DNA of 64,000 nucleotides from Phytoseiulus persimilis (GCA_037576195.1 CM075101.1:50096001-50160000); one strand, 5' to 3'; counted from the first letter of the stretch, positions 22,091 through 34,742 are shown. Numbers and translations: made by a program. The notes: generated by a model from the sequence alone, not told the origin.

Positions 22091-22534
22091 GTTTTGTTCG
22101 ACGGCTCAGTGTGAGGAACGAACCGCTTCCATTAGTTTCTCTTCCCAAGTTCCTAGGCTATTATTCTGAGTGAGACCCAGGGAACCTCGTTAGGAAATCC
22201 GATGAAATTGAAAAAACGCCGTCAGCACACAGCTCGAGTTGTGCTTCACACGAACACCGAGATCGATGGGCGCAATCACTGGAGCTGTTGCGTTGCCGCA
22301 GTGCTTTCAAGTGCAATGTGTCCGCTAATGACATCCGCAAAAGAATCATGTGCCTCGGTGCCGTAGCATTCGATAACTCGAGCCCTTTCCGTCAGACAAG
22401 AGAAAGTCACGTCCGAGCGGGGGAATTTACCAGGTTCGAATCAAAGCACAGTCTGACGAGAGGGATCCCATATCAGAGCTCGTCGCTGTCGGAGGTATCA
22501 TGAATATTCTGTTGTCGAGGAGAGAGGCATGCCG

Positions 22535-23170
22535 TCACCGTGGACAAACCAAACACGAGCGTTGAAGTTCGGCGGGGGAAGTATTGTGACGAACTTTGTC
22601 CCGCACACTGATATTCTGTAAGCCTTTTCGGGGAGCGTGTTCTCATGCCCACTGCTCACAGAGATTCCGTGCATTTCAAAGCTTTCTATAGGGTACAAAG
22701 CCTTCGTTGTTTGTTTTCTCTTCCAGAGAGTAGGAGGCGTATATAGCACGTCTTTCATGGAACACGGGAGCCTCTGTACCCGGCGAGCTCCACAGTTCGA
22801 TAAATTTCCAGGAGTCTTTGAGTCGGTCACATGTACCCCAACACGTTCCAGCCTGCGAAGAATCGGTCCGCTGAGTTTAGCGGAGAAATAAGTTGGTCGG
22901 ACCGGGGAACATCCTGGACGACCGATGGCCTCATGTGCTGCTCCTCAAGATTCTGGATGCCCACGCTCGGGGCCAATCTCCTCATCTTTCCGTTGATGCT
23001 GCGCGCCGTGCGGAACCGCGAGTCAAATATGAAATGAATGATCTTCTGTCTCGGCTCGGTCAATTCAAGCAATGGGCGTTCCTCCCGGTCAAACGGCGAT
23101 AATTTCAGAATTTGACAGCTTCGGATGTCCCGGAAGATGCCACGGTCGCTTGGTGGAACATCATCAACTT
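22535..23170 (-). CDS. Hypothetical protein, three exons, no in-frame start found
   Basis: The main exon, 22837-23170, is open for 110 codons and reads like real protein (CQILKLSPFDREERPLLEL, then RQKIIHFIFDSRFRTARS). It joins 22660-22717 (phase 2) and 22535-22615 (phase 0), ending in TGA. The second intron is only 44 bases, as elsewhere in the window. Without that intron the frame runs on to a TGA at 22498, giving a different C-terminus. The exon begins 20 bases after the COX6C-like stop on the same strand, and the first in-frame Met is about two thirds of the way in (KMRRLAPSVG). A 5' exon must therefore lie elsewhere, or the unit is read in an unusual way. No family is recognised. Confidence 0.5.
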
Positions 23171-23189
23171 CTCATGCCCTCACCGCCGT

Positions 23190-23837
23190 TCAACCGGTCT
23201 TGAAAGAGATCATCACGCCCGTTTGTGTCATTTTCTCCCATGATCCTCTCAGTTTCCAAGCGTCATCGACCATTGTTGAGAGTTCCGAATCTGATGAGAT
23301 GTGCCGGATTCGGAACCGATTGGTTTCTTATTTGGAACGTATACCCTCACCTCCAACACCGCCATCCCGCTCTACCATTCTCCCCGAAGGGAACATGTGG
23401 CGTCATTCGAAACCAGAAACGTCACCGTTATACGCAACCTGGCATCGATTGATAAATAGAGGTGGTATTCTTCCGCGAAGATCTTCTCGTACGTCCGCTG
23501 TCGGTCGACTCCTTCGGGCGATGCTCCGCAGCCAGCGAGCGGCGACGAGCTGACCATCCGAAAGGGAAAGTCTTACCTCGCGTCTCCCTCTCAGCCGGTG
23601 CTGGCGACGCGCTAGCTTATTCTATCGTTCTTCTTCGTTCAGGATAGATCACGCTTCCGAAAACAGCAACCATGGTGAGAATCTACTGCGCTCCACCTCA
23701 TAGGCTGATCTAGGAAATCGGAGGAGAGCCACCGCAGCAAAAGTCCCGATTCCGACGACGTTGAGTTTGAATCCTCGGTGTTTCTTGTTGGAGATTTCCT
23801 GCATCCGGGCAGGCACGTAGCGGTTAGAGCTCCTCAT
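23190..23837 (-). CDS. COX6C: COX6C-like cytochrome c oxidase subunit
   Basis: Exons 23697-23837, 23439-23497 and 23190-23247 join in phases 0 and 2 to give 85 residues. The order of parts matches subunit VIc: a basic N-terminus, one membrane helix (LNVVGIGTFAAVALLRF), a Tyr-rich linker after the helix (YERTYEKIFAEEYHLY, compare the family's RKKAYADFY), and a short end with the EKM..TGV pattern seen in place of EEMRKAGIF. This nuclear-encoded subunit sits in complex IV of the mitochondrial inner membrane. The donor of exon 2 is GTTGCG, again with T at +3. Identity is from overall pattern rather than a strict motif; another small single-helix subunit is the main alternative. Confidence 0.6.
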
Positions 23838-24517
23838 TCCCCGCTGAACTCAGGCTATCGATACGCTGATTTCTCCATCCCGGACTGAAATGCGGAGATC
23901 GCGCGTTAGCTCGGTCGGTGGTTTTCTAGGTGCGCGACCGCGAGGGCTCCTCTCTGAAATGTTGCTTCTCCACTCCGTTCCCGGCAGTATCTTTGGGAGA
24001 CGGCTGCGTCCTCAAAGCCAGAGCTACGGCTCCGCTTCCGACCCAGTTATGTGACGGCATCGTGAATACTTTGTCCACAAGGCCGAGAGCCCGTGGAAGG
24101 ATGAGCTGTTCTGCGATGCAGTGACATCACTGACTCGAGATGAGGGGAGAAAACAGCCAAATAGCGATCTCACGACTTTCTGTATCTCGATTCTTGGAAT
24201 GGCTGCAGTTGGGTCCGTGTACTTTCCCTCATCACTTTGAATATTTATTCTCCTGTAATTTTGGTGTTGCTGATTTGGCACGCTTTGGAATGTTCTGCGT
24301 CGACGATCAGGGAACACGTTGAATCGCTGAAGTGAAAACGGACTCGCTGAATGTGGGAGGTGGCGGCCCGGAGTGGAGTAGCTCTAGCCATCGCCCAACG
24401 GAATGGAGTGACCGCGGGAACGTCGGGTGATTCAGTGAGCAGAGTCATTGTACACTCAGAACGCGTACCACGAAATGTTCTCAACTTCTCGGTGCTTTCC
24501 AGTGGTCTGTACGTGGG
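23838..24517. other. Spacer between divergently transcribed genes
   Basis: It should contain the promoters of the minus-strand COX6C-like gene and the plus-strand gene that follows, and probably the missing first exon of the latter. No promoter element stands out. Confidence 0.35.
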
Positions 24518-26489
24518 GTGCGGTCTGCTATCGTGGCGTTCCTGTTCCTCAGAGTTGCTCTCGGAGCCCCGACAGTTCCGGATAACCCGGCTCCCATGCA
24601 GGAGGCAAAGGGCGTTCCTCTGAAAATCAAAATACCGGGAAGTTCAGAGATCGTGAACACTACCGTGGCTGCGGACTCTCTGGTACCAGAATGCGTCAAG
24701 AAGGATTCCAACACGATCGAAGAGGTGGGCAGCTCTTTTTCAATTTTTTTGTCCACAAAAGTTGAAAACTTACGCGCGATGCAGAACGTGCGACGCTTAC
24801 CACGGACGGGAATCTCGATTTGCAGAACGGAGGACTCACGATAACTGGCGAGACGTTCACCGAAGTGAGTAGGAGCTGTGCTCAATCGAATATGTGCGAT
24901 GCAGGACACAAGTTAACCATTACCGAGAGCTCATTGCAACAAGCTGCCAACGAATTCCATGCCACACGAACCACTTGCGAGGCTAGAACGAATGTTCGGA
25001 TCACGCCTTCGCATGCGATCGATGTACTCTCTCGTGTTGAACAATCGTGATTCTCTTTCTGATCAACCCATTCGATCATCTGCAGGCATTCGTAACGTAT
25101 GCCGACGTAGAACAGGACAGCTTCGTCTGAGACAGTGAGACTCACTCTCTCGTCGCAGCGGAGGCCTGCGTGTTCAGACGTTGGTTTCCGAATAATTACC
25201 GGAGCTGATGAATGAGCTCAATCATGCATTTTGAGAATGATCCCAATATTGAGAGCTTCACTCCGAATGGGATTTGGAGTAGATTGCTTCTCTAGCATGG
25301 ATGACGGTTTCTGATATCGCTAGAGGAGCTTGCTGCCTAACTTTGAATCGTTTGGAAACACATTCGACTTCGATTTCATCATTATCACATTCGTTACTAC
25401 AGTGCGCCAGACAAGAACTGAAACGGATACAGGAGGAGGTAGAAAAGCAGCTAGAAAGCTCGCCCAGCGGAGTTCGAGGTAACAAAGCCGAAAAAAGTGC
25501 CGAACCAGCATCTTCGATCCGGAATCACGATCAAATCAATCAGGACATTCTGGCGCAGCATGGAATCAGGAATAAGGACAACAATGCGAAAGAGAAGGGT
25601 GTGACCGAAGCTGTGGCCAACGCCACAGTAGAAGCTGTCGGGGCGACCTCGAGCTCGAGTGACATGGTGAGTGCGGGGACATCGACTCTCTTGGGAAACA
25701 GACTCCTTGTTGACGATCGAAGTTCGGAGCGTGGAATTGAGTTGATCACTTCCCAATTGAACACTGTAGGTTTTCCGCTTTCGGAAAGGGCTCGCTCCGC
25801 TCCGGCTCCACTTAGCCCAGTAAATCTGGTTGTAAAATGCGCACCTGTTTCCACGATGTTGACGCTCCGTAGCGTTTTCGGACAAAAATGCGCACTCTGA
25901 TCCAGCATCGCTGTCTTTTCAGCTCTCCGTGCTGCAAACAGTTTTTGATTACAAGCGAGTCATGAACGATTTGCGGCGGATCCTCCGCGGTGATGTCCTC
26001 GGTGTGCTCGGAGAGTACCCGGGTAGGATGAATGGGCTGTTCAAGATGGTTCAGGAGCTCCCGCGCAGGATCATGAAGAGTCTTGGAATCGTGAACCGAC
26101 TTCGAACCGACACTAAAGATACCACGTTCAGAGGTTTCCTCACGGTGAGCTCACTCTCTCTTCCAAGGTCCTCTAAACGGGTTCCTCGAGGTCGAGTCCA
26201 ATTCGGATCCTCGACAGCCTGGTATTACACTGAGCGCTATCACACCAGATCTCTATGCGTGGGCTCCCTTTCTCTTTCCTCTCCGCTCTGAAGAGAAAAC
26301 AAATTCCAGAATTTACGTGACTACTTGACCCAGGCTTCGCAGAACGCCAAAGCCCTCCCCGATGCTCTCAACATGATCAGTATCGTCGAAACGTTAAGGA
26401 ACGTAGCATCGAAAATCGGTATGTGCGAAGTTGTTCAAGCAGGTCCCGCCGGCCAACAGCTTCCAATAAACGACAAAAAATCAAACTAA
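24518..26489 (+). CDS. Unrecognised gene, at least six exons, mapped joins all phase 0
   Basis: Exons recognised are 24518-24724, 24826-24864, 24928 to about 25050, 25403-25666, 25923-26144 and 26310-26489 (TAA stop). The mapped junctions fall between codons.The first exon has a hydrophobic stretch ending VALGAP and looks like a signal peptide, but its in-frame start is GTG, so the true ATG is probably in an upstream exon. Later parts are helical and charged (RQELKRIQEEVEKQLESS; YKRVMNDLRRILRGDVLG; NLRDYLTQASQNAKALPD). A secreted or extracellular product is inferred. Phase-0 exon structure and divergent sequence would suit a lineage-specific family. The end of the third exon and any small exon before 25403 are unresolved. 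Confidence 0.6.
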
Positions 26490-28235
26490 TTACTAACCTG
26501 CCTCGTGTCTGCGCCTGTCTTGATAATCACTGACCCGATCTAACGATTAATCAATTGTCGCTGCTGAAGAATCGGTTCTATCTCCGGCTCTGCTTGCCGT
26601 CGTCTGCGGGCGACGAGCTCCGCTCGTACGAACGCAAATCGCTGAAACTGGCGACAAAAATTCAGCACAACCAGTTCGCGACGTCGTTGAACCGTCTTTA
26701 ATGGCATCAAAGTTAGCATAATGAGCATAGGTTCACTGTTGTTCCCGCTGCGCTCTATACTTCGAATTAGCGTATTTTAAGTGTTATTGTTCGGCAACAT
26801 TGGAGCACCCTAAATATAACCTGGATTGTCACACGCAGAGCTTTTGAAACCGGCAACCGATCCCAAGAACTAGGTCGGGAGCCTTTTGTCTGCGCTGGAA
26901 CTCTCAAATGAATGCCCGTCGCTTAAGACAAGAGACTCCTTGATCGATAGCTCCAAAAATCAGGCTCCTTCGCCGCCACTTATCGGAACTGGGTGACTCG
27001 GCTGCTCAGCTAGTCGTATCAAGGCGCAGAAGAATTAAATCCGGAGATGGATATTCGCCGTATTTTATGTACTGTCGATCCGTCACAATCGTTACGCCCC
27101 GGAGCCAGACCGTCTCGGTGCGATGAAGCGGAGAATCAGAAGAAGCATTGACGAACTAATCATTATGAGCGGAGCGCAATGCTGTTAGTGTGAGCACCAT
27201 GGGCAGGTTTAATTAGCAGCCTATAGATTACGGGAATCTTCGATTCCGAGGTTTCACGGATAATTGGCGCACGCATATCCGCAGTCGTCTCCTGGGGAGT
27301 TCTTCCTTGTACCGGAATCCGCTTCAGTCAGAACGACTGTTTCGGCCCGAATCGACTCTCTGACTCCCCAGATCAGTGACATCAAGTCCCTTTCCATGTG
27401 AATTGATCAAAAGGAGCAACGTTCTTCCGCAACTTTCGAATGGCCAGGGAATCGAGAAAGTCAATCCGACGATGTATTTATTCACTCTGAGCTGACGGGG
27501 AAAAGTTCGCAGAACTCGACCTGAATCCGACTCGAACTCTTGAAGGGCGATCCGAAGCTACGAGCTGCCATTGCCGGCATACTCCACACTAAGATATCGG
27601 ATTCTCGGATGACAAGAGGCCACCGAAAGAACTCCGAATTGCTACTCACCACGTTTCAAATCGTTGGAAACTAGCCGTATACATAGTGATTGAACGATAT
27701 CCCAGAGCCTCCCTGACGTACTTGTCGTGGAACTTGAACGAGTGTATATTGGAAGAGACAGTTTGGACGGCATTCCATGCAGTTGGATTGGAGCGTTCCC
27801 TCTCGTCTGGAATGATTCTACCCTGGCGATTGATTATCGGAAAACTGACTGAGCCCTTGGAGCACCCACCCCGATAAGAAGTATCCCGAAAACAACCTCA
27901 GAGGGTTCATTCGAATTCAGAGACTATAGCTACTCCAGGAAGGAGCAACGTTCGTCCGCAAATCGTTCCGCTTGTGGATGTTCCTGATTGTGATTCTAGA
28001 ACGGCGCATGTACTTTGAAATGGAAATACTGTCGAATCAATAGTTTCTCCACCGGAAAGGCACGGGCTCAACATCAGTCAAGCCATTCGAGAATACATGT
28101 GTGTGTGTGTGTGTTTCACCAAGAAAAATGACATGTGGGAAAGAGATCCGATATCCACGGCCTGAGCCGACGAAAAAAAAAGCCGGAACGGCTTATACAA
28201 TGAACTATTGAATCACGCTGCGAGCCTCAACTCAC
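26490..28235. other. No gene recognised; short (TG)n at 28098-28114
   Basis: Apart from a microsatellite of about eight TG units, the stretch has only short frames interrupted by stops. Nothing in it could be supported as a gene. Confidence 0.4.
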
Positions 28236-28477
28236 TCCGGGTGGTGAGTCGAGGCTATTTCCGGAAATTCCCTCAGCAGAGCTGAATTACGCTCTTCAAC
28301 CTCAAATCCCTCTGATTTGACCGCTTCGGTGGAGCTGACAAGGCTTCGTGAAGCATGTCTCCGACCGGCTGTATTTTCCTCGGAAGCCACCACTGAGTTT
28401 TCCCGATGCAGCTGGAGCCACGTTCCTTCTTGTCTCCGGTTTCTCGCGGATCTAGTTCCCAGCGACACGCGGTCACT
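28236..28477 (-). CDS. Candidate internal exon of a minus-strand gene
   Basis: The exon is flanked by an acceptor after TTTTTCCACAG and a GTGAGT donor and is open for 80 codons, phase 0 to phase 2. It encodes Arg/Ser-rich text followed by an acidic stretch (SEGFEVEERNSALLREF). A likely upstream exon ends at a GTAAGT donor near 28521. One other frame of the same exon is also open, so strand and frame are not certain. The donor sits in a strong hairpin. Confidence 0.4.
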
Positions 28478-28700
28478 CTGTGGAAAAATGGGTAGACGCC
28501 ATGTTCTTCACTTACCTGACGCGGCAATGTCCTTGAGTCATGTTATCCCTCGCGTAGTGTCAAGTCGAGGATACTCATTGCGCCTCATGTTCTTTATACA
28601 TTTCTGCACAAATACATGCGAAGCCCGCTCGGCTCCCCAACTCCGCACGACTGACTGAGGGCATCCGTGCGGGGTATCTGAAGTCGCCGAAGTGTCGCTC

Positions 28701-29170
28701 ATGAATCAATCCCCGATCTTAGGTGACGGAGTCCACCGCCGCTTCGACGACGCCCCCGCTCAACGGGCACTCCTCGCCAGAGTCGAAGGTATTCTAGGTG
28801 GAGCTATCGCTGTCGCTAACGATGCTGCTGACCAAGGTCCTGGTCACTCGATCGTGGGCAGAGCGATTTCCCTTCCTGAACGGTACGTGAGAGATGTAAT
28901 TGATATTGGTTCCTACAGTTCGCATTTTTCAATCTTAGCGCAGCGCGAATAGAGTTCGCCGGAAATAAGCTTGTCGGACTCGAGAGCAGAGAGGGAGTCA
29001 GAGAGTTTGAGAGAGTTCTCAGGCTGATCGACATTGCAGATTCATACCCGATGGTTTGCATCTCAGACACCTGCTGCCTTTCCGCCATCATCACAGCACG
29101 GCGGTGCAGGAGCGATGAAAGGATCAGGAGGCCCAATTTCGTTAGCAGCAGATTTCGCTGGTCTAGATGA
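28701..29170 (+). CDS. Hypothetical two-exon protein, 137 residues
   Basis: Exons 28701-28882 and 28939-29170 join in phase 2 (donor GTACGT, acceptor after TCTTAG) and end in TGA. The sequence around the junction is well-formed (GILGGAIAVANDAADQGPG; then RIEFAGNKLVGLESREG; then FERVLRLIDIAD). The C-terminal 40 residues are Arg/Ser/Cys-rich and look less natural, so a frame change or missed exon near 29040 is possible. A poly(A) signal lies 170 bases beyond. No family was recognised. Confidence 0.5.
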
Positions 29171-29340
29171 GCTCAAGGACGCCCATTCCACCAGACGTTC
29201 GAAACTGTGTATTTATTCTCGGCTCTATTTATCAATATTTATATTTGGTTCTCACGAGACTCCTAGCCATGACTTCATGCGTATCATCCCACATTGTGGA
29301 GCGTGGAAAGCTGGTTTCCAACAATCTATTTGAGTTTCCC

Positions 29341-29346
29341 AATAAA
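29341..29346 (+). terminator. AATAAA poly(A) signal
   Basis: A canonical hexamer lies 170 bases after the stop of the gene at 28701-29170 and may mark its 3' end. Confidence 0.45.
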
Positions 29347-31875
29347 GCCCCGCGAACCAATCAGTGAGCGCTAGAGAGCCGTGGCTGTTCGAACCACGTC
29401 ACGCTCATCCATACAAATATTCAGGTTTTCAAAGGTTATCGCAGAGCTCCGATTCGGTGGTAGCCCTCGGGCCTATAGATTGGCTTCCCAGCAACAAATA
29501 TGTTTTCGGAGCTCGATCACGGTCCTTAATTCTTCCTTTGTCTGAGCTATGCGGTCGAGCTTCCCAGGTGCTCCCCCTAGAATAAGCTGCCTTGCTACGG
29601 AATCATTTCCTGCGCTTTATATTAGTACGCGTTGCTCGTCTTCTATCCACGGCAAAGGCGGGATGATACCGAGAAACCAACCCAGACGTTTCGTTGTTAG
29701 CCGCGGTAATGCGCTAGTTGTTGCCTTGGCTGAGAGAAGGCTGCCGCGGTTGCGCTCCCCATCAGCCGTTCATGTCAATTTCCGAGTGTTATGAATACTG
29801 CGGAAGCTCGTTCCGAGTCTCTCTATACGCGTAACCGGTGCTGGACACAATAATTTCTCCTTCGAATGCTCCGCTACCTGCGGGAGTCCGTCGCTAGTGA
29901 TCCCGGAGGGTATACGTAACTAAATAAATCTTCCCAGCGGTTTCGTGTACAGTGGCCATAATAATCAGTTGTTGAATAATGCAGCCAGACGGATCCCATG
30001 TGACAGCCAACAGCTTGAACATTCCTCCCCTAACATTTGGACCTACTCGGGCATTCTCAAAGAACGACATTCTTCGTTTCAGAAAGAATCCGACAACACT
30101 CCGAGAGCGTCAGATCTCGTGGGGATTGGCGGAGGCTGTTCACTGCTAGGGGGTTCGATGGATGGTATCAAGTGGTTGAGAATAGGTCGGAAGATCGCCG
30201 CTCCCCGAAAAATTCGATGTCGAGCTCTGACCGATGTCAACTGAACTCCTAGCGCAGATCTCGGATCCCTCCCGATCAGGCGGCCTAGTTCGCTACGAAA
30301 TATTAAGAAGCCAACAGCAATCATTCTACTGTTGGCTAAAACCGGCCGCTGCCGGGGTGATACAGGCCACAAGGATTCCCATCGTCTGAAAGAACGCGGA
30401 ACTGCGTGTTCTTCTCTCTGGACTAAGAAATTGGAGCTCACCACACCTTTTTTTGCATGCGTAGCGCCGACCGACTTGGTGGTTTTTACCGACAAGCGTT
30501 CTTACCAGACCGAGGATAGAGCCCTGCACGGCGGATCGTTTCTCCGTCTGCCGACCGAAATTACCAGTTCATCGCACAGCCTCAGCACGACCGCTGTTAC
30601 CCCTGTGTGTTGAGACTTTGCACACTTAAAACACGGCTCAGGAGGGAGCTAGACGGTTGCAGAGTTGTGGCCAGGCCGGGTTGGGTCGGTAAAAGTATCT
30701 GAGATCATCTCGGCAGATGGTGATGAACCTTGCCTGGCGGCAATCGACAGGGCCAAATTCTCCAACCGGTGAACGACCTGGGCCGGCTAAATGAGCGGTT
30801 TTGATTGCTCGGAATTCTTCGAAAACTTCCAACTGAAAGTCCCTAAATTCATTCCGAATGAGGATATGAGAGGCTATGTTCACAGCTCCGGTACCTGGGC
30901 GTCGGGTTATGGGGAATCGGGAAATAAGTTTTAGAGGATCGGCTCGAAGTGAGATAGAAAAGTGCTTGCAGGGCTGTGATGAATGGATTAACTTATGTGG
31001 GTTGCACGAGAGGAATTACAGATATTCCTCGAGAATATAGTATCGATTCATGATTCACCTCGGGCAGTCGATACTCCGGAATTGGTCAATAGTTCGAGAA
31101 CAGATTTCGTATGAATTCGACCATCTTTTGTCTTCGAAAGGTCCTCCGAATTCCAGTCCAAATCGCCGCATAGGATCAATCGAGGCTTCCGGTGTTGTAA
31201 GCTATGGGAAGGATTTTCCAACTGGGTAGTGAGTCATATTCGAGTGAGTGTTGGTGATTTGACTCTTATCTCCTTCATGAGATCGAGTGAGGTTACTGGA
31301 CTCAAGTTTATTTTCGCCAGGACAATTATTTGGTCACATCGCAGTATTTCGAAGTGTCGGGCGGACATCCGAGGCAGAAATGGACATTGGAAGCAGATAT
31401 TCCTCGATCTCGCGACTTGAGTATGCGTCTTTTCCATGAGCTAGAAGTTCGGCCAATAAGTCGGTCAGTGATCTCTCAAGAAAGAATACTGAAGCTTCGA
31501 CTCGCTGCCCACCTCGGAGACTTCCTCTCAACTCGGCTTACGACAAGTTTCTTGGGATTCTACCGGGACCGCTGCCGGCAGCGAGAATCGCTCCACGGAC
31601 GATGCTCCCTCTATGGGCTTGATAGCTAAATGATATCTCGCATCATTCTGATCAAAATAGGAGGTCAGAAGTGAGCTGAATGTCCCAATGATGAGGTTGT
31701 GTAGCATATCCGTTCGGATGTTTCCCAACCGAGGGGAAGATCTCTCGACTTCGGCATCGCAGAACAGGGCATGATGGAAGTGTTGTGAGTCCACTCGGGA
31801 CAGAGTCGAGAGGCATTTGGAATCAAGGTAAATCGCGATGATCTGCTCGGATCGAGCGAGGATGTCTCCTCTCTA

Positions 31876-32042
31876 TCATTCTTTGGTTAGCTTTTCATCC
31901 ATCGATCCAAGAGCTACGATGCTTCCCGAAATGCCAAAGAGTACCGATGCCGCTCCGAATTCATTCCTGAGATCGGCATCTCGAGCAAGAGCTGTGTTTT
32001 GCGTTCGACCCGAGATACGAAGATTCCGACTCCCTCGCGATC
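31876..32042 (-). CDS. Candidate terminal exon of a minus-strand gene
   Basis: It follows an acceptor with a good pyrimidine tract (CCTTCACTTCCAG) and ends in TGA. The text reads naturally (ALARDADLRNEFGAASVLFG, then SMDEKLTKE). A plausible upstream coding block at about 32060-32190 (VPIIRPFEGRVNPQRELIG) is open in the same direction, but no donor with the right phase was found to join them. No family is recognised. Confidence 0.35.
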
Positions 32043-32501
32043 CTGGAAGTGAAGGGAGCCAGCATTGAGGGAGCTTCCCCAACGCGCAGTTCCATGCTTG
32101 TCGGCAGCGACCCGTGCCCGATTAGCTCTCGCTGAGGATTCACTCTGCCCTCGAAGGGGCGGATGATGGGGACATCAAGCTCTTCATGTCAGCAACGTAA
32201 GCGTTCACTTTGTCTTATCTCCCCCGGACCGCCTCGCGAGGCAGGTGGATCGCATGCGAGAAGCATGTGACGTGAATGAAGTCCCCATAGAACAGCCGGA
32301 GATATTTCCTTGGGAAGAGCAAAGAGTTAGAGAAGACCCGACGGCGCGCAGCGCGATGGGCACTTGGCATCACCGGGAATGTTGTCAACGAATTTCCCGA
32401 GTCTGAATTCAATTGGTTATCCTTCGAAGCGCGGGAAGGCCAAGAGTGAACTCGAGTGTTTTTCTCGAATCAGCTGCATGGCAGTCACTCGCTGACCAAG
32501 A

Positions 32502-32963
32502 ATGATACTGGACATGCTGAAAGCGCAAAACATCGAGACGAAAGCCTATGCACAGGTGGACAAGCTCAAAGTCAAGTTCAGGTGGGACACATTGCAAATA
32601 GAACCTGATGAGACTGGAAGAGCACTTCTCGGCATCTATAAGTGTCGAGAACAACAGCCGTCCACATATACGACAATAGTAGGGGTCCACCCTCCTGGCA
32701 CTTGCCAGAGCTGGAGGTCTCTCAACCCGGAACCGACATGCAACAGATGTGGCAAGAGCGCGGGAACACTGAGACATGTGATATTTCATTTTAATGATGC
32801 ACTCCATACGACGGATGACCTCCTACCCGACCTGGGACTGAACAAGGGGATGAATCGATTTGCCGCGGAAGCAACAAAACGACTCCCAGAGAAATGGGAG
32901 CGTGAAAGCATAGGATCCGCTGAGCTTGCTCGCGCCCGAAGTGAAAGGCTGGTGTGCATTTAA
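32502..32963 (+). CDS. Open frame with CxxC-H pattern, possible retroelement remnant
   Basis: The 153-codon frame contains CNRCGKSAGTLRHV, a CxxC with a His ten residues on. The 3' ends of some non-LTR retrotransposon polymerases have such a finger. No reverse transcriptase or RNase H motifs are present in the window around it. The frame could equally be a host exon or chance. Confidence 0.3.
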   Translation: MILDMLKAQNIETKAYAQVDKLKVKFRWDTLQIEPDETGRALLGIYKCREQQPSTYTTIVGVHPPGTCQSWRSLNPEPTCNRCGKSAGTLRHVIFHFNDALHTTDDLLPDLGLNKGMNRFAAEATKRLPEKWERESIGSAELARARSERLVCI

Positions 32964-34734
32964 ATTATGTCATAGATGCACACGGATTCAAATCCGTGCT
33001 GCCGGACAAGGACATGTCCGCTCATACGGCTCCTCAACACATATGTCACCGTGATCTTCATCGAGATTCTTTTGAATTATGGGAGGAGCTTGAGTGGGTG
33101 CTCTCCTTCGTTCGTAAGTAGCGACAGTGCCAGTCTCTTGATCTGGGTCACCAGGCTGAGGTGATCTGGGATGACGGCTGCGGTATTATCATTCCGACTG
33201 AGTCAAATCTCTCATTCGTTCACGGGGCGGATACCAAGCTGCTCCTTGTGTGGTCATCTCGACCGCGTGCAACATGCGGATGCTTACCCGTCTCAGACGG
33301 TCCGCATTATCATGATTCGGTTACTCTTCTTGTAATTCGGACACTTGTCGTTGTAGATTGGACATACCACAGACGCTCTCATTGATATATCCTATAACGC
33401 AAGAGGCGCAGCTGCGTCCGTCGAGTATGAATTGTAAGTCAATATTCGCCTTCAGTATGTTCGCCATCCATGGATTGAATTTATTCATTCATGAATCATG
33501 TCACCCGGATGCTGTTCAGGCAATCTCCATAGTTCATAGCGTTGTCTCGAAGTAAATCATCGATTGAAGCATGTAGATGTTGTTTTTTTTTTCATGCTCA
33601 TCTCATCCCTAGACCTCTTCCATAAAAAGTTCTCCGCCTATCGTCATCGGCCGGCGCAGGTTGTATAATTTGCCGAAACTCGGCTTAAACGGGATGTTGG
33701 GTCGGTACGTATGTGTTTATCCTCTTATGCCTACCGGTTCGCTTCTAATGAATGTGGTTTCATGCACTTTTAGCGGGGCACAATACTGGTTTTCAAATTG
33801 ATGGAGAATGTAAACGGAGTACGAATGATCAATCAGATCCACAATACACGGGATGAGCACAAAGAAAGGACGGGACGTGAGGTAACACAATTTGGCTCGC
33901 AGAGTGTGCCGCTCTTGCCATTCTCGCCGCTTCTTTTCATACAGTTTCCCATCTCTCGACTCCTCTCTCGGGATGGGGGGAGATCTCTCCCTCGGATATC
34001 GTGCACACAGAACCGCTTTAACATGGTAGAAATGTGGTCCCTCTGACTCTCTCCTGGCCACCGATTACAGTAACTATTAAATACAAGCGAAACCTAGATG
34101 TGACCGTCTCCGGTATGTAGCGTTGGCATATTGCTTCCTCCTGCTACACAACAGTGTCATGCCAAGTTTCGGGACTCGTTTCTCATCCGACCGCGGCATC
34201 GATCCCTGGAATGGTTTCGAGAGAGCGTTTGGAAGACGTTCTGATGATATTGGAGAGGTTCTGGGATTCTGAGGGAAAGCTGATGAAGACTTGCACGCAG
34301 AACTTGACTCGTTCGAGCAGAGATCGTCCAAATTCGTCCAGACCGGGATGAGGTTATCTTCAAAGTTCGATGAAAACGCGGAAAAGCAACGTTTGGCCTC
34401 ATTCGACACCACTTGACACCCCCTCGGCACTCTTGGCACCCTGAGGTGCCGCGGCGAACAGTCTGACGACCCCTGCGATGGAGAACACGGATTTTGCTCA
34501 AACTTGCGCCGGAGAGAATGCAAGCCTCAGTTCAGTGGCCTGGAAACCGCAGCTTTATGAAGTCCTCATGAGACGTCGATCCCACCCTCCGTGAGGGAAA
34601 GTTCCAGGTCCCTTTCGGTGGGACCTTGGAATGATCTCCTTGAAGTTAGCGGAACGATTGAGAGAACAGATCTTGCGGCGAATCGCGGGCTTTCCAATAC
34701 AAAACATCGGTATACGACCCGCGGTATGATGATA

Positions 34735-34742
34735 CTCTAGAG
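34735..34742 (+). repeat. Left 8-base target-site duplication (CTCTAGAG)
   Basis: Identical to 35162-35169 on the far side of the element. Confidence 0.9.

Larger units (their letters stand above)
29347..34734. other. Gene-poor stretch
   Basis: Apart from two weak candidates (31876-32042 minus and 32502-32963 plus, listed separately) no gene could be supported. Frames are short and overlap on both strands. Confidence 0.4.

Noticed and set aside
32974..33006. Possible tRNA T-arm (CGGATTCAAATCCG)
   Set aside because: It is a simple hairpin. No acceptor, D or anticodon arms could be found on either side.
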